A stretch of 64,000 nt of DNA, taken from positions 558,001 to 622,000 of the forward strand of contig NZ_ATVJ01000001.1 in NCBI RefSeq assembly GCF_000420665.1, in the 5' to 3' direction. Each line of letters begins with the position of its first letter. The stretch's first letter is position 1. This stretch comes from Ponticaulis koreensis DSM 19734 (lineage in GTDB: Bacteria > Pseudomonadota > Alphaproteobacteria > Caulobacterales > Hyphomonadaceae). The notes under the pieces are model-generated. The model was not told the origin of the DNA. It saw only the letters and a program-made list of their open reading frames with translations, and did not search any database. Positions 18,697 through 26,787 of this stretch are shown one piece after another. The translations under genes were made by a program, and so were the position numbers.

Positions 18697-19619
18697 TGAA
18701 CTCTGAAGGCTTCCCATCTGTTTCAGCAATTGTCGTGACCTTTTTATCAGGTCCGGCGCTGAAAGAGTGCATAAATGCGCTCTGCGTGGAAACAGAAGTC
18801 ACTGAAATCATTGTCGTAAACAACGGCAACAAGGACGCGGATAACAAATGGCTAGCGCAGTTCAAACCGCCGGTGCATTGCCGCTATAAGGTCGTCGGTG
18901 GGCACGGCAATATAGGCTTCGCCGCTGCTGTAAATCTCGGCGCGCGCCACGCGACAGGTGAGCGCTATCTGATCATCAACCCGGATGCAGTCATTCGCGT
19001 GCACTCTCTGCCCGCGCTGGAAGAAGCCCGCCAGATGGGCGCTTCACCCTGCCTCGTAGGCGGCAAACTGATCTACCCGTCTGGACAGGAGCAACGCGGC
19101 GCACGGCGGGATATGCTGACGCCTTCGCGCGCGCTCGCCACCTTTACCGGCCTTCACAAATTTCAGCGCATCATCCCGCAGCTGCGCAACATGCATAAAG
19201 AGCATGAACCTGAACCAGCAACACCAGTGCCCATGCCGGTCGTTTCGGGCGCGCTCATGTACATTTCCGCAATCGACTATGACCGTGTGAACGGCTTTGA
19301 TGAAGGTTATTTCCTGCATGTCGAGGATGTCGATTTCTGCCGCCGCATCGCCGAAGCGGGCGGCCAGGTCATGTACACGCCCTTTGCCGTGGCAATGCAC
19401 TATGGATCAACGTCCGATGTCTCAGCGACTTTTGTTGAGTACAACAAGGCCAAGGGCCTGACGCGGTACTTCCACAAGAATGCCAAAACGCCGTTCGCAC
19501 GCTCAATGGCCAAAGCAAGTTTTTATGGCTTCGCACCTCTACTCGTTGTGCGTTCAGCAGTGATCCGGTGTCTCATGCAAATGCGGCAGGCTCTGCGCGA
19601 TCTGAGAGTTAAACGCTAG
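18696..19619 (+). CDS. Glycosyltransferase family 2 (rhamnosyltransferase-like)
   Basis: 307 residues from a GTG start that shares a base with the O-antigen ligase stop (TAGTG); GGAGG lies ten bases upstream. GT-A fold features: AIVVTFLSGPALKECINAL, IIVVNNGN, GNIGFAAAVNLGARHATGERYLIINPDAV (DxD-like NPDA) and the acceptor-side FDEGYFLHVEDVDFCRR. This pattern is that of family 2 enzymes adding rhamnose or related sugars to cell-surface glycans. It works in the cytoplasm on the glycan lipid that the preceding ligase would use. It is convergent with the HMG-CoA lyase gene and overlaps its end. Confidence 0.88.
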   Translation: MNSEGFPSVSAIVVTFLSGPALKECINALCVETEVTEIIVVNNGNKDADNKWLAQFKPPVHCRYKVVGGHGNIGFAAAVNLGARHATGERYLIINPDAVIRVHSLPALEEARQMGASPCLVGGKLIYPSGQEQRGARRDMLTPSRALATFTGLHKFQRIIPQLRNMHKEHEPEPATPVPMPVVSGALMYISAIDYDRVNGFDEGYFLHVEDVDFCRRIAEAGGQVMYTPFAVAMHYGSTSDVSATFVEYNKAKGLTRYFHKNAKTPFARSMAKASFYGFAPLLVVRSAVIRCLMQMRQALRDLRVKR

Positions 19620-20508
19620 GGAAACTTCCGGCTTTCAGCAGCGCAGAGGGCACGCTGTGCCCGAGCGCGCCCTCAAGCCATTTCGATACCGAAACGAGTT
19701 TTGACAGATCTATTCCCGTTTCAAATCCCGCCCGCTCCAGCATGTAAACGACGTCTTCTGTAGCAACGTTACCTGTCGCGCCTGGCGCGAACGGACACCC
19801 GCCTATACCGCCGCAACTTGCATCAATCGTATCGACTTCGCCCTCGATCGCCGCGAACACATTTGCGAGCCCTGTGCCCCGCGTATCGTGGAAGTGAGCC
19901 CTCAGATACACATCGGGCGCATAGATGCGCATTTCTTCAATTCGTGCACGGACAAGCCATGGATCAGCGACGCCAATCGTATCAGCGATGCCAACCTCGG
20001 CAACACCAGCACGCTGAGCCTGCGCTGCCAGTCCGCCAACCACGCCGTCACGAATATCGCCATCGAATGGGTCTCCGAAAGCGACCGCGATGGTCGCTGA
20101 AAGCGGAATGTTGGCCTCATGTACGATGGGCGCGCAGGCTGCTAGCTTGTCTGCACTTTCCTGCGGGCTCATACCCTGATTGCGACGACCAAAGCCCTCT
20201 CCGGCGACGAGCACGAAGTTAATCTCGTCAGCTTCTGCCTCAATCGCACGGCGGACACCCGTCTCATTCATAGCGAGCGCGATATGGCGAACGCCCGTCT
20301 TCCGGTCGACGCCTGCAAAAACTGCGTCACTGTCCGCCATTTTCGGTACAGCCTTCGGCGAAACAAAGCTCCCCGCCTCCATTCGACGGATACCGCATTC
20401 AGCCAACCGCTCGATGAATTCCAGCTTCTGCGATGTTGTAAGGTCTGACGGGTCATTCTGCAGCCCGTCACGCGGACCAACTTCAACAATGTCGATACGG
20501 CGTGTCAT
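19609..20508 (-). CDS. Hydroxymethylglutaryl-CoA lyase
   Basis: Cleaves HMG-CoA to acetyl-CoA and acetoacetate, the last step of leucine degradation. It is a 299-residue TIM-barrel protein of the HMGL-like family: VEVGPRDGLQND at residue 8, HFHDTRGTGLAN with metal-binding histidines, and GGIGGCPFAPGATGNVATED holding the catalytic cysteine. The start is the ATG that overlaps the upstream glycosyltransferase stop (ATGA). The coupling to a polysaccharide gene is odd, since no other leucine-pathway gene is near. The bkd operon at the start of the window supplies the upstream steps. Confidence 0.92.
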   Translation of the reverse strand: MTRRIDIVEVGPRDGLQNDPSDLTTSQKLEFIERLAECGIRRMEAGSFVSPKAVPKMADSDAVFAGVDRKTGVRHIALAMNETGVRRAIEAEADEINFVLVAGEGFGRRNQGMSPQESADKLAACAPIVHEANIPLSATIAVAFGDPFDGDIRDGVVGGLAAQAQRAGVAEVGIADTIGVADPWLVRARIEEMRIYAPDVYLRAHFHDTRGTGLANVFAAIEGEVDTIDASCGGIGGCPFAPGATGNVATEDVVYMLERAGFETGIDLSKLVSVSKWLEGALGHSVPSALLKAGSFPSV

Positions 20509-22451
20509 GACTGGCAAGCCTCCGGTCCCACGAGCAAAGCCTGGAATGTCGCCGCGCTTCCATTTGAGTAATTCAGCGCGTGATGCAGCTCGCTCTGATA
20601 GACGCAGCGCCCTTCCGCGTCTGCTGCCGCCCTAATATCCGGAGCGACGTCGCGGGCGGCCTCGCCATCCTCAAGATTGATGATGAAGGCTGAATAATTC
20701 GCCTCACTCAGAGGGCGTAATTCACGGCTTGAGTGCGGTTCTATCTGAACATCCGTCCCGTTCGCGAACACAAAGCTCGGTTCTGCAAAGCCGATGATCT
20801 GAATATCCGATGCACTAAGCCCTTCACATTCTTCCATGCCCGCTGATGCGCAAGCCTCTTCAAGGGAAGCGCGCGCCGTAACGCTCGCCTGCAGCCAGTT
20901 TTGTTCCGGCAGGAAGGTTGTGCGGATGTGCCAGCCAAGAAACAGGCTCGCAGCCACCGCGCACACCACCGCGAACTGATAGCGTTTCACGACAAAATAA
21001 AATGCTGAGAGCAACAGACCCGCGACAATGAAAATGAGCGGCCAGATGATGACGTTCGTCATCTCCCAGCTTTCCAGTACCAGCGCGGCGTCCGTGAAGC
21101 GATAGTCACCCGCCCCTTCAGACATAAAGATGTCGACACCAGCAGGCGATGCGATCAGCGCGAGAAGCCCGCCGCCGAGCAAGAACATCACAAGCGACGC
21201 ATAGCGCGCGATTGGCGCGCGCGCACCATCGATGAGCTTAAAGATGCCATACCCGCACAGCAAACCGAGCGCCGGATAGACCGGCATCTCATAATGGCTG
21301 AGCTTGGTCGGCAGCACCTCAAACATAAGCCATGTCGGCAAAAGCCACGCCCAGAGAAATCTTACGCCATTGGCCTCTGCCGCGGCCTCTTTAGAAGCCT
21401 TTGCCCCAATGAAGAGCGCAGGAATGAGGAACAGCGTCGCCGGGAAGAAATGCGTAAGCAAATAGAGAAGATGATATCCAGGTGGGCCGGAATGGCCTTC
21501 AGACGCGCCGCCAACTTTATCGCCAAGATCCTTACCCAGAGCCTCTGCGAGAAATTGACCATCGGTCGCTATCTGGATCGCGATCAGCCATGGCAAAACC
21601 ATCAGCACAAACAGAACAGGCCCCGGCCACCACGACAGCGCGCGGACATAACCCTTGCGCCATTCGCTTTTCGCGACCCGAACAAGACTGAAGCCAATCA
21701 GTCCTGCAGCGATGACCTTAAAGAGAATACCGCCTGCGGCGCTAAACGGACCGAGCGGCACATAAGCGTCCAGAAACACAAAGACCAGCCCGCCACAGAA
21801 CATTGCCGGTGGTTTCCAGCCCCGTTCTGAAAGTGCCGAAAACACCAGCGCGAACACAGCGACCATAGGGGTCACGGGCCCTTTGATCAGAAATCCAAAA
21901 CCGATAGCAAACCAGAATATGAGAGCGAGGCGCTTTGGTTTGTCTGCGCCCATTTTCAGATGCGCCAGCGCGCCAAGCGCCAGTGTCGTCGCCAGCAACA
22001 GCGTCGCATCGGTTTTGGCGATGTGAGCCTCGGTCGTGACAAGCAGCCCCGCCCCGAACAGAGCGGCTCCCAGAAATGCTGCACGCCGCCCGACAAGCGG
22101 CATACCTGCCCAGAACACCAGAGATGTGGTAAGAGCCGCTGCAATCCAGGACGGGATGCGATAGCTCCAGATTTCCTGCGCCTCCGCCGAAGAAAACACG
22201 GCGGTCGATACGGCCTGAAGCCAGTAAATACCCGCAGGCTTTTTATTCCGCTGTTCATCCTGATTACGAATGATCAGATAGTCGTTTGTTTCCAGCATCT
22301 GCTTTGATGCCTGCGCAAAGCGCGATTCATCGCGATCTAACGGCGCGAGATTAAAAACACCCGGCGCTGCTGCGATAAAGGTCAGCAGAAACAGAAGGAC
22401 ATAGCCGCGAACTCCGCGGCTAATCTGGTCCAGAACGGAAAAACGATCCAT
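20505..22451 (-). CDS. ArnT-like glycosyltransferase family 39 (PMT family)
   Basis: 648-residue integral membrane glycosyltransferase. The first periplasmic loop has the GT39/GT83 signature PLDRDESRFAQASKQMLE (the catalytic-type DE near residue 40) and KKPAGIYWLQ. About twelve hydrophobic segments and a C-terminal periplasmic domain (from about 510) follow. Such enzymes transfer a sugar from undecaprenyl phosphate to lipid A or another acceptor. The neighbouring DPM1-like GT2 gene, divergent at 22572, could make the lipid-linked donor. Translation runs into the HMG-CoA lyase gene through an ATGA overlap. Confidence 0.87.
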   Translation of the reverse strand: MDRFSVLDQISRGVRGYVLLFLLTFIAAAPGVFNLAPLDRDESRFAQASKQMLETNDYLIIRNQDEQRNKKPAGIYWLQAVSTAVFSSAEAQEIWSYRIPSWIAAALTTSLVFWAGMPLVGRRAAFLGAALFGAGLLVTTEAHIAKTDATLLLATTLALGALAHLKMGADKPKRLALIFWFAIGFGFLIKGPVTPMVAVFALVFSALSERGWKPPAMFCGGLVFVFLDAYVPLGPFSAAGGILFKVIAAGLIGFSLVRVAKSEWRKGYVRALSWWPGPVLFVLMVLPWLIAIQIATDGQFLAEALGKDLGDKVGGASEGHSGPPGYHLLYLLTHFFPATLFLIPALFIGAKASKEAAAEANGVRFLWAWLLPTWLMFEVLPTKLSHYEMPVYPALGLLCGYGIFKLIDGARAPIARYASLVMFLLGGGLLALIASPAGVDIFMSEGAGDYRFTDAALVLESWEMTNVIIWPLIFIVAGLLLSAFYFVVKRYQFAVVCAVAASLFLGWHIRTTFLPEQNWLQASVTARASLEEACASAGMEECEGLSASDIQIIGFAEPSFVFANGTDVQIEPHSSRELRPLSEANYSAFIINLEDGEAARDVAPDIRAAADAEGRCVYQSELHHALNYSNGSAATFQALLVGPEACQS

Positions 22452-22571
22452 AATTCAGGGCCCCGACAAACAAGTTTTCTCACTTAACGCCTTTTCTCTG
22501 CATTGTCGCCTCTCGCTTCTTGTAAAATGAACAGGTATGAGGGGCGCTGTAGGCAGACTGAGGAGAACGAA

Positions 22572-23303
22572 GTGTCTGACGCCGTTGAACTGAGTGTGGT
22601 GGTTCCCGTCCATAACGAAGCGGGTAACGCAGCCAATCTGGTCCGAGAGATCGCCAGTGCGCTTGAAGGCCGCGCTTATGAAATGCTGTTTGTGAACGAT
22701 GCGTCGACCGATTCAACCCTCGACGAGCTGGTTGAGGTGCGTAAGGAAGTGCCTCAGCTTCGAATCCTTACCCATCGCAAGAATGCCGGACAGAGCCGCG
22801 CCATCCGCACAGGGGTGATGCATGCGCGCGCACCAATCGTCGGGACGCTGGATGGTGACGGCCAGAATGATCCTGCAGACCTGCCAGAGCTTTACCGCAC
22901 GCTGACGCGTCCGGATGCACCGGAGAAGCTGGCCATGGTGATGGGACGCCGCGCAAAGCGTCAGGACACAGCCTGGAAACGCTTTGGCTCTCGCTTTGCG
23001 AACAAAATCCGCCAGAAAATTCTGAAAGATGGATGCGACGACTCCGGTTGCGGTATCAAAGTCGTCAAACGCGACGTGTTCCTACGCCTCCCATACTTCG
23101 ATCACATCCACCGCTATATGCCGGCGATCATCCGCGCAGAGGGCTTTACTGCCGAATTCGTCGATGTGAACCACCGCGGCCGTGTACATGGTGCATCCAA
23201 ATACACCAATTTCGGTCGTCTTTGGGCAGCATTTTCCGATCTTCGCGGCGTCACATGGCTGATGACACGCCGTAGACTTCCTGAAGACGTTGATGAAGTG
23301 TAA
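22572..23303 (+). CDS. Glycosyltransferase family 2, polyprenyl-phosphate sugar transferase-like
   Basis: 243 residues from a GTG start (AGGAG six bases upstream); the protein begins with SDAVELSVVVPVHNE. DPM1/ArnC-like GT-A domain: LFVNDASTDSTLDEL, RKNAGQSRAIRTG, GTLDGDGQNDPAD (DxD region) and GCGIKVVKRDVF. There are no C-terminal transmembrane helices, unlike ArnC. It probably attaches a sugar to a polyprenyl phosphate as donor for the GT39 enzyme encoded divergently. The last part is helical with VTWLMTRRRLPEDVDEV. Confidence 0.88.
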   Translation: MSDAVELSVVVPVHNEAGNAANLVREIASALEGRAYEMLFVNDASTDSTLDELVEVRKEVPQLRILTHRKNAGQSRAIRTGVMHARAPIVGTLDGDGQNDPADLPELYRTLTRPDAPEKLAMVMGRRAKRQDTAWKRFGSRFANKIRQKILKDGCDDSGCGIKVVKRDVFLRLPYFDHIHRYMPAIIRAEGFTAEFVDVNHRGRVHGASKYTNFGRLWAAFSDLRGVTWLMTRRRLPEDVDEV

Positions 23304-23340
23304 GAATTACACTTAACGAAACCTTGCAGGAGCGCTAACA

Positions 23341-23895
23341 ATGGCAGGTATGTTCGGGCCCATGTTTGCAGCGGCCCGCATGGAAGAACGGCGAGCTGCC
23401 GCTGGGGGCGGCAATAATCGGAACCGGAGGGGTGGTCCTATGATGACACTATTCAGCATTTTCCCGCTGCTCACCATACCCGTGGTGATTTACAACATTA
23501 TGGCCTTTGCCTTCACCGGTAGCGGCCCGATCGACGCTGGTGCAGCGGCGCCGATCCTGGCTAATCTCGAAGCACCAATGCTGAGCCTGCCAATGGTTTC
23601 CGGCGCGGTCTGGACGATGACAGGTGGGGACCTGCTCATTCTGCTCAGCCTTGTCTTCCTGTTTGTTGAGATCCTGAAATCAACAAGCACAGGCACAGCG
23701 ACCATCATGAACCACGCGGTATCCATGATCCTGTTCATTGTGTGCCTCGTCGAATTCCTGCTGTTCGAAAATTTCGCAACATCGATCTTCTTCATCCTGA
23801 CGATGACAACGCTTCTCGATGTGCTCGCTGGCGTGGTTGTGACGATTGTCTCTGCACGACGCGACTTTGCCGTCGGCGAAGGATTTGGCGGCTAA
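23341..23895 (+). CDS. Integral membrane protein, unknown function
   Basis: 184 residues, preceded by AGGAG. A Gly/Arg-rich cytoplasmic head (residues 1-35) is followed by four hydrophobic segments (about 37-60, 95-115, 125-145 and 150-172). No recognised motif, although the arrangement is conserved-looking. It lies 37 bases after the GT2 gene and before a terminator, so the two probably form one transcript. A link to envelope polysaccharide synthesis is possible by position only. Confidence 0.72.
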   Translation: MAGMFGPMFAAARMEERRAAAGGGNNRNRRGGPMMTLFSIFPLLTIPVVIYNIMAFAFTGSGPIDAGAAAPILANLEAPMLSLPMVSGAVWTMTGGDLLILLSLVFLFVEILKSTSTGTATIMNHAVSMILFIVCLVEFLLFENFATSIFFILTMTTLLDVLAGVVVTIVSARRDFAVGEGFGG

Positions 23896-23921
23896 GCGAT
23901 CTCGTCACTTCTATAGAATTG

Positions 23922-23951
23922 AAAAGGCGCCTCAAATGGGCGCCTTTTTTG
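23922..23951 (+). terminator. Rho-independent terminator
   Basis: Inverted repeat AAAAGGCGCC / GGCGCCTTTTTT with a seven-base loop, ending in T6, about 25 bases after the membrane protein stop. On the other strand it directly follows the stop of the 45-residue gene and may act on both transcripts. Confidence 0.9.
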
Positions 23952-24089
23952 TTATGCGAAGAACAGGATGATCAGCGCAAACACAGCAAGATCGAAGCAG
24001 AACCAGGCCAGACCGTTTCCCTTAAGAATGGCTGGCTCTGCTTTTCGATCAATCCGATGCGTCAATAGAAGTGGGTCCTGGACACGCAT
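23952..24089 (-). CDS. 45-residue single-span membrane protein (very short gene)
   Basis: A 45-codon gene on the minus strand, start ATG at 24089, stop TAA at 23952. The N-terminal half is polar (MRVQDPLLLTHRIDRKAEPA) and the C-terminal half is one strongly hydrophobic helix (WFCFDLAVFALIILFF). The ATG shares its A with the TGA stop of the gene upstream (TGATG), a typical coupling overlap, which is the main reason to believe it. No family recognised. It would sit in the inner membrane, N-terminus in the cytoplasm. Confidence 0.6.
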   Translation of the reverse strand: MRVQDPLLLTHRIDRKAEPAILKGNGLAWFCFDLAVFALIILFFA

Positions 24090-24433
24090 CAGATCAGCCC
24101 TCCGCGACGGGACTGAATAGGTTTCATTGAATTTGTGTACGCGCTCGCTGCACGCTTTGCATCGGCAGGCGCCTCATAGGCCTGTCCAATCAGGTGCGCG
24201 CTGAAGTCTGCAGTAAGCCAGACCTGCGCGTCGGTACGCGCCATGCGATCTGTTGCGCGGCGGCCTTGCGCACGGCGATCAGCCTGACGACGGTCACCCA
24301 TACGACGATTGCCATGATGACGACGGCTCTCAGTCGTCTCCGCACTCTCTTTGGCACGGCTGTACTGATCCTGCCGTGGCTGGCGTGTGAAATGTGCCAG
24401 ATTGGCACCATATGTCGGTAGAATGCGCGTCAT
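24089..24433 (-). CDS. Hypothetical arginine-rich small protein
   Basis: 114 residues from the ATG at 24433 (an in-frame start at 24454 adds seven residues). The centre is very basic (RRHHGNRRMGDRRQADRRAQGRRATDR) and the end is more ordinary (QVWLTADFSAHLIGQAYEAPADAKRAASAY). The C-terminal part resembles short conserved proteins of Caulobacterales with a QxYE/A-Y tail, but I cannot name a family. Its stop overlaps the start of the 45-residue membrane protein gene by one base, so the pair is probably expressed together. Confidence 0.55.
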   Translation of the reverse strand: MTRILPTYGANLAHFTRQPRQDQYSRAKESAETTESRRHHGNRRMGDRRQADRRAQGRRATDRMARTDAQVWLTADFSAHLIGQAYEAPADAKRAASAYTNSMKPIQSRRGGLI

Positions 24434-24584
24434 AGGCGAACAGATGCAATTCATTCGCCAATCGGGCTGAACACAGAAATGGTGTCAAAAATGACACTGC
24501 TGTGATGTTACTCATTTTTCATTTGATATTTTTCTTTTATGTGGCACATTAAACACATAAGCGATTGACTGAATTTTGCGTTGT

Positions 24585-24595
24585 CCCCCCCCCCC
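24585..24595. repeat. Homopolymer of eleven C
   Basis: An uninterrupted run of eleven C lies between the hypothetical minus-strand gene and xthA, about 50 bases before the hairpin at 24648. It is not inside a coding frame I can support. Such tracts are length-unstable and could alter promoter spacing. Confidence 0.8.
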
Positions 24596-24647
24596 GCTAG
24601 TCAGTCGTAAGCCGGTCTTTTCCCCTGCCGGCCGCGTTTGAAGCGCA

Positions 24648-24685
24648 ATCACCCGGACCCTCTCCCAAGGTCCGGGTGATTTCTT
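24648..24685 (+). terminator. Hairpin with T-rich tail upstream of xthA
   Basis: Perfect 12-base inverted repeat (ATCACCCGGACC / GGTCCGGGTGAT, nine-base loop) followed by TTCTT. No plus-strand gene ends just before it, so it may end a small RNA that starts near 24540-24590, or act as a leader structure for xthA 46 bases downstream. Confidence 0.6.
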
Positions 24686-24730
24686 ATCTGCCATCTTGTT
24701 TTCATACCGGACTCGTGGCCAAACGAAATT

Positions 24731-25531
24731 ATGAGCGATTTGTCGATTGTCACCTGGAATATCAATTCCGTCCGCCTGCGCGCGCCGCGCGTGTCTGCAT
24801 TTCTTGAGCAACACAAACCTGACGTGCTCTGCCTTCAGGAAATCAAATGCCGCGAGAGCCAGTTCCCGACCAAAGTGTTTGAAGAGCTTGGCTATAAGCA
24901 CATGCATATTGCGGGGCAGAAAGGCCTTCACGGCGTCGCAACAGTCTCCAAACTGCCAATCGAACAATTAGAGCCGCCGGAATTCTGCAATCTCGGCCAT
25001 GCGCGCATTGTAGCCTCGCGAATTGCAGGCTTTGACATTCACAATATCTATCTGCCTGCGGGCGGGGATGAAGCCGATCCGGTCATCAATGAGAAATTTG
25101 CGCACAAGCTCGAATTCCTCGACCGGATGGAACGTATCTATGGCGAGTTCGATACAAATACGCCGCTTATCGTGGTTGGCGATCTCAACATTGCTCCGCA
25201 CGAAAACGACGTCTGGTCGCACAAACAACTTCTGAAAGTTGTCAGCCACACGCCGGTTGAGACGGACGCCATGGCCCGCATCATCAAAGCTGGCAGCTTC
25301 ACCGACCTCGCACGCCGCGAGCATAGCGATGATGAAAAGCTTTATAGCTGGTGGAGCTATCGCGCGAAGGATTGGGCAGCCTCAAATCGCGGCCGCCGCC
25401 TGGACCACATCTGGGCGAACGCCGCGGCTGAACCGAAAGCAGTTGGCGGCACGTATCGTATTCACACAGATGAGCGCGGCGGCGAGAAGCCATCCGACCA
25501 CGCCCCTGTCGAAATGCACTTCAACGTCTGA
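24731..25531 (+). CDS. xthA: Exodeoxyribonuclease III
   Basis: AP endonuclease / 3'-5' exonuclease of base-excision repair, 266 residues. Endonuclease/exonuclease/phosphatase fold: TWNINSVRLR at the start, CLQEIKCRE with the metal-binding glutamate, HNIYLPAGG, VVGDLNIAPHENDVW and the C-terminal GRRLDHIWAN and PSDHAPVEM. The length and order match XthA. Start ATG at 24731. Convergent with the DUF4287 gene, with no space between the stops. Confidence 0.96.
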   Translation: MSDLSIVTWNINSVRLRAPRVSAFLEQHKPDVLCLQEIKCRESQFPTKVFEELGYKHMHIAGQKGLHGVATVSKLPIEQLEPPEFCNLGHARIVASRIAGFDIHNIYLPAGGDEADPVINEKFAHKLEFLDRMERIYGEFDTNTPLIVVGDLNIAPHENDVWSHKQLLKVVSHTPVETDAMARIIKAGSFTDLARREHSDDEKLYSWWSYRAKDWAASNRGRRLDHIWANAAAEPKAVGGTYRIHTDERGGEKPSDHAPVEMHFNV

Positions 25532-26092
25532 TCAGGCGGCTGAATAAGCCTCTTTCAGCCAGCCCTTCACCTCATCATCAAGCTCACCGGCACCGGTGAG
25601 CTTAACAACATGTGTGCACATTGCGTTCTTTGAGGCCTCAAGACGCCCCTCCGGGGCTTTGCCTTTAATGTTGATACCAAGATCAACCCGCGTCTTAGTT
25701 GCTGGTGTCACGAGCGCGAACTGCTTTGAACGCCGCAGAGACACACTCGCCTTTTTGGGCGCGATTTCCACATCACCGCCAAGCGTCTGCACATAGGCAA
25801 TCACAGCATCGTAGATTGGCTTGAGGTCCGCTTTCGCACCAGAATACCGAGCCGCCACCAGATCATCCGACGACTCATCTGTTGTTGAGGCTGCAGATTT
25901 GAGCGCCGTGTGCGCAACCAGATTAGCAAAGCCGTGCGTCATACCATGATCGGTTTTGAGCAGTTTAACGATCGCACCATGCTTTTCCAAACCGGATGCG
26001 AATACGATTTTCAACCAGTCTTCCATGGGCTTGCCGGTCTTTTCCGGCATATTGGCAATCATAGTTGCCGCCATTTCTTCAGGTGTCGCCAT
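25532..26092 (-). CDS. DUF4287 / DUF5655 domain protein
   Basis: 186 residues. The N-terminal part (TGKPMEDWLKIVFASGLEKHGAIVKLLKTDHGMTHGFANLVAH, residues 19-60) is the DUF4287 domain. The C-terminal part (VSLRRSKQFALVTPATKTRVDLGIN) is DUF5655, a domain related to DNA-uptake or transport-type small folds of unknown function. Proteins of this two-part layout occur widely as single genes and have no proven role. The open frame starts at MATPEEM with a GGGCGAA ribosome site. Confidence 0.85.
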   Translation of the reverse strand: MATPEEMAATMIANMPEKTGKPMEDWLKIVFASGLEKHGAIVKLLKTDHGMTHGFANLVAHTALKSAASTTDESSDDLVAARYSGAKADLKPIYDAVIAYVQTLGGDVEIAPKKASVSLRRSKQFALVTPATKTRVDLGINIKGKAPEGRLEASKNAMCTHVVKLTGAGELDDEVKGWLKEAYSAA

Positions 26093-26146
26093 TTCGCCCT
26101 CCTACAATTTGAGGACGATTTTACGCGATGATTTTCAACTGGCAAA

Positions 26147-26773
26147 TCAGCGCCCGGCGAAACGTGCCTTCACCTGACGCCAGAGCTCGAAGAACACATC
26201 AGGACGCATAACCGCAACAACAACCAGTCCCGCCAGCGCGCCCGCAAGGTGCGCCTCATGACCAACGCCGCCAAACGAGCCGGACCTGATCGCAAAGGTC
26301 GAAAACCCGATAAAGCCAACCGCATACAAAATGGCAGGGATCGGGATGATCCCGAAAATGAGGATCATCATAAACGGCGCGAACAGGCTGACACCGATCA
26401 TCACGCCAGATACCGCGCCCGACGCGCCAACGGCTGCGTAGTTTACATCACCCAGATTAGCCCAGACAGCATATCCACTGCCCACCAGAAGGGATACGAA
26501 ATACAAAATCAAGAAACCACGCCGACCAAGAAAACGGTCACTCTCCAGCGCAGGGCCGAAGAAGAACAACGTGAACATATTAAAAAGCAGATGGGTAAAG
26601 TTCAGATGCAGAAAGCCTGACGTCAGGAGACGCCAGATTTGCCCGTCCATAACCGCCCCGACATGCAACAGCCCCATGCCAAAGACATAAGGGCTGGCAA
26701 ATCCGGCGAGCGAGATGATCACGTTGACCGCGATGATCACATATGTCGCCGGAAGGGATTTCTGTCGGGTCAT
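26147..26773 (-). CDS. Rhomboid family intramembrane serine protease
   Basis: 208-residue, six-helix membrane protease. The catalytic serine is in VGASGAVSGVMIG (residues about 116-128) and the histidine in GHEAHLAGALAGL. The first-helix oxyanion asparagine region HLNFTHLLFNMFTLFFFG matches the family HxxxN motif. It cleaves membrane-spanning substrates within the bilayer; the natural substrate is unknown. It stands 15 bases downstream of the response regulator gene and is likely co-transcribed with it. Confidence 0.92.
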   Translation of the reverse strand: MTRQKSLPATYVIIAVNVIISLAGFASPYVFGMGLLHVGAVMDGQIWRLLTSGFLHLNFTHLLFNMFTLFFFGPALESDRFLGRRGFLILYFVSLLVGSGYAVWANLGDVNYAAVGASGAVSGVMIGVSLFAPFMMILIFGIIPIPAILYAVGFIGFSTFAIRSGSFGGVGHEAHLAGALAGLVVVAVMRPDVFFELWRQVKARFAGR

Positions 26774-26787
26774 TTAGGGCTCACCTG

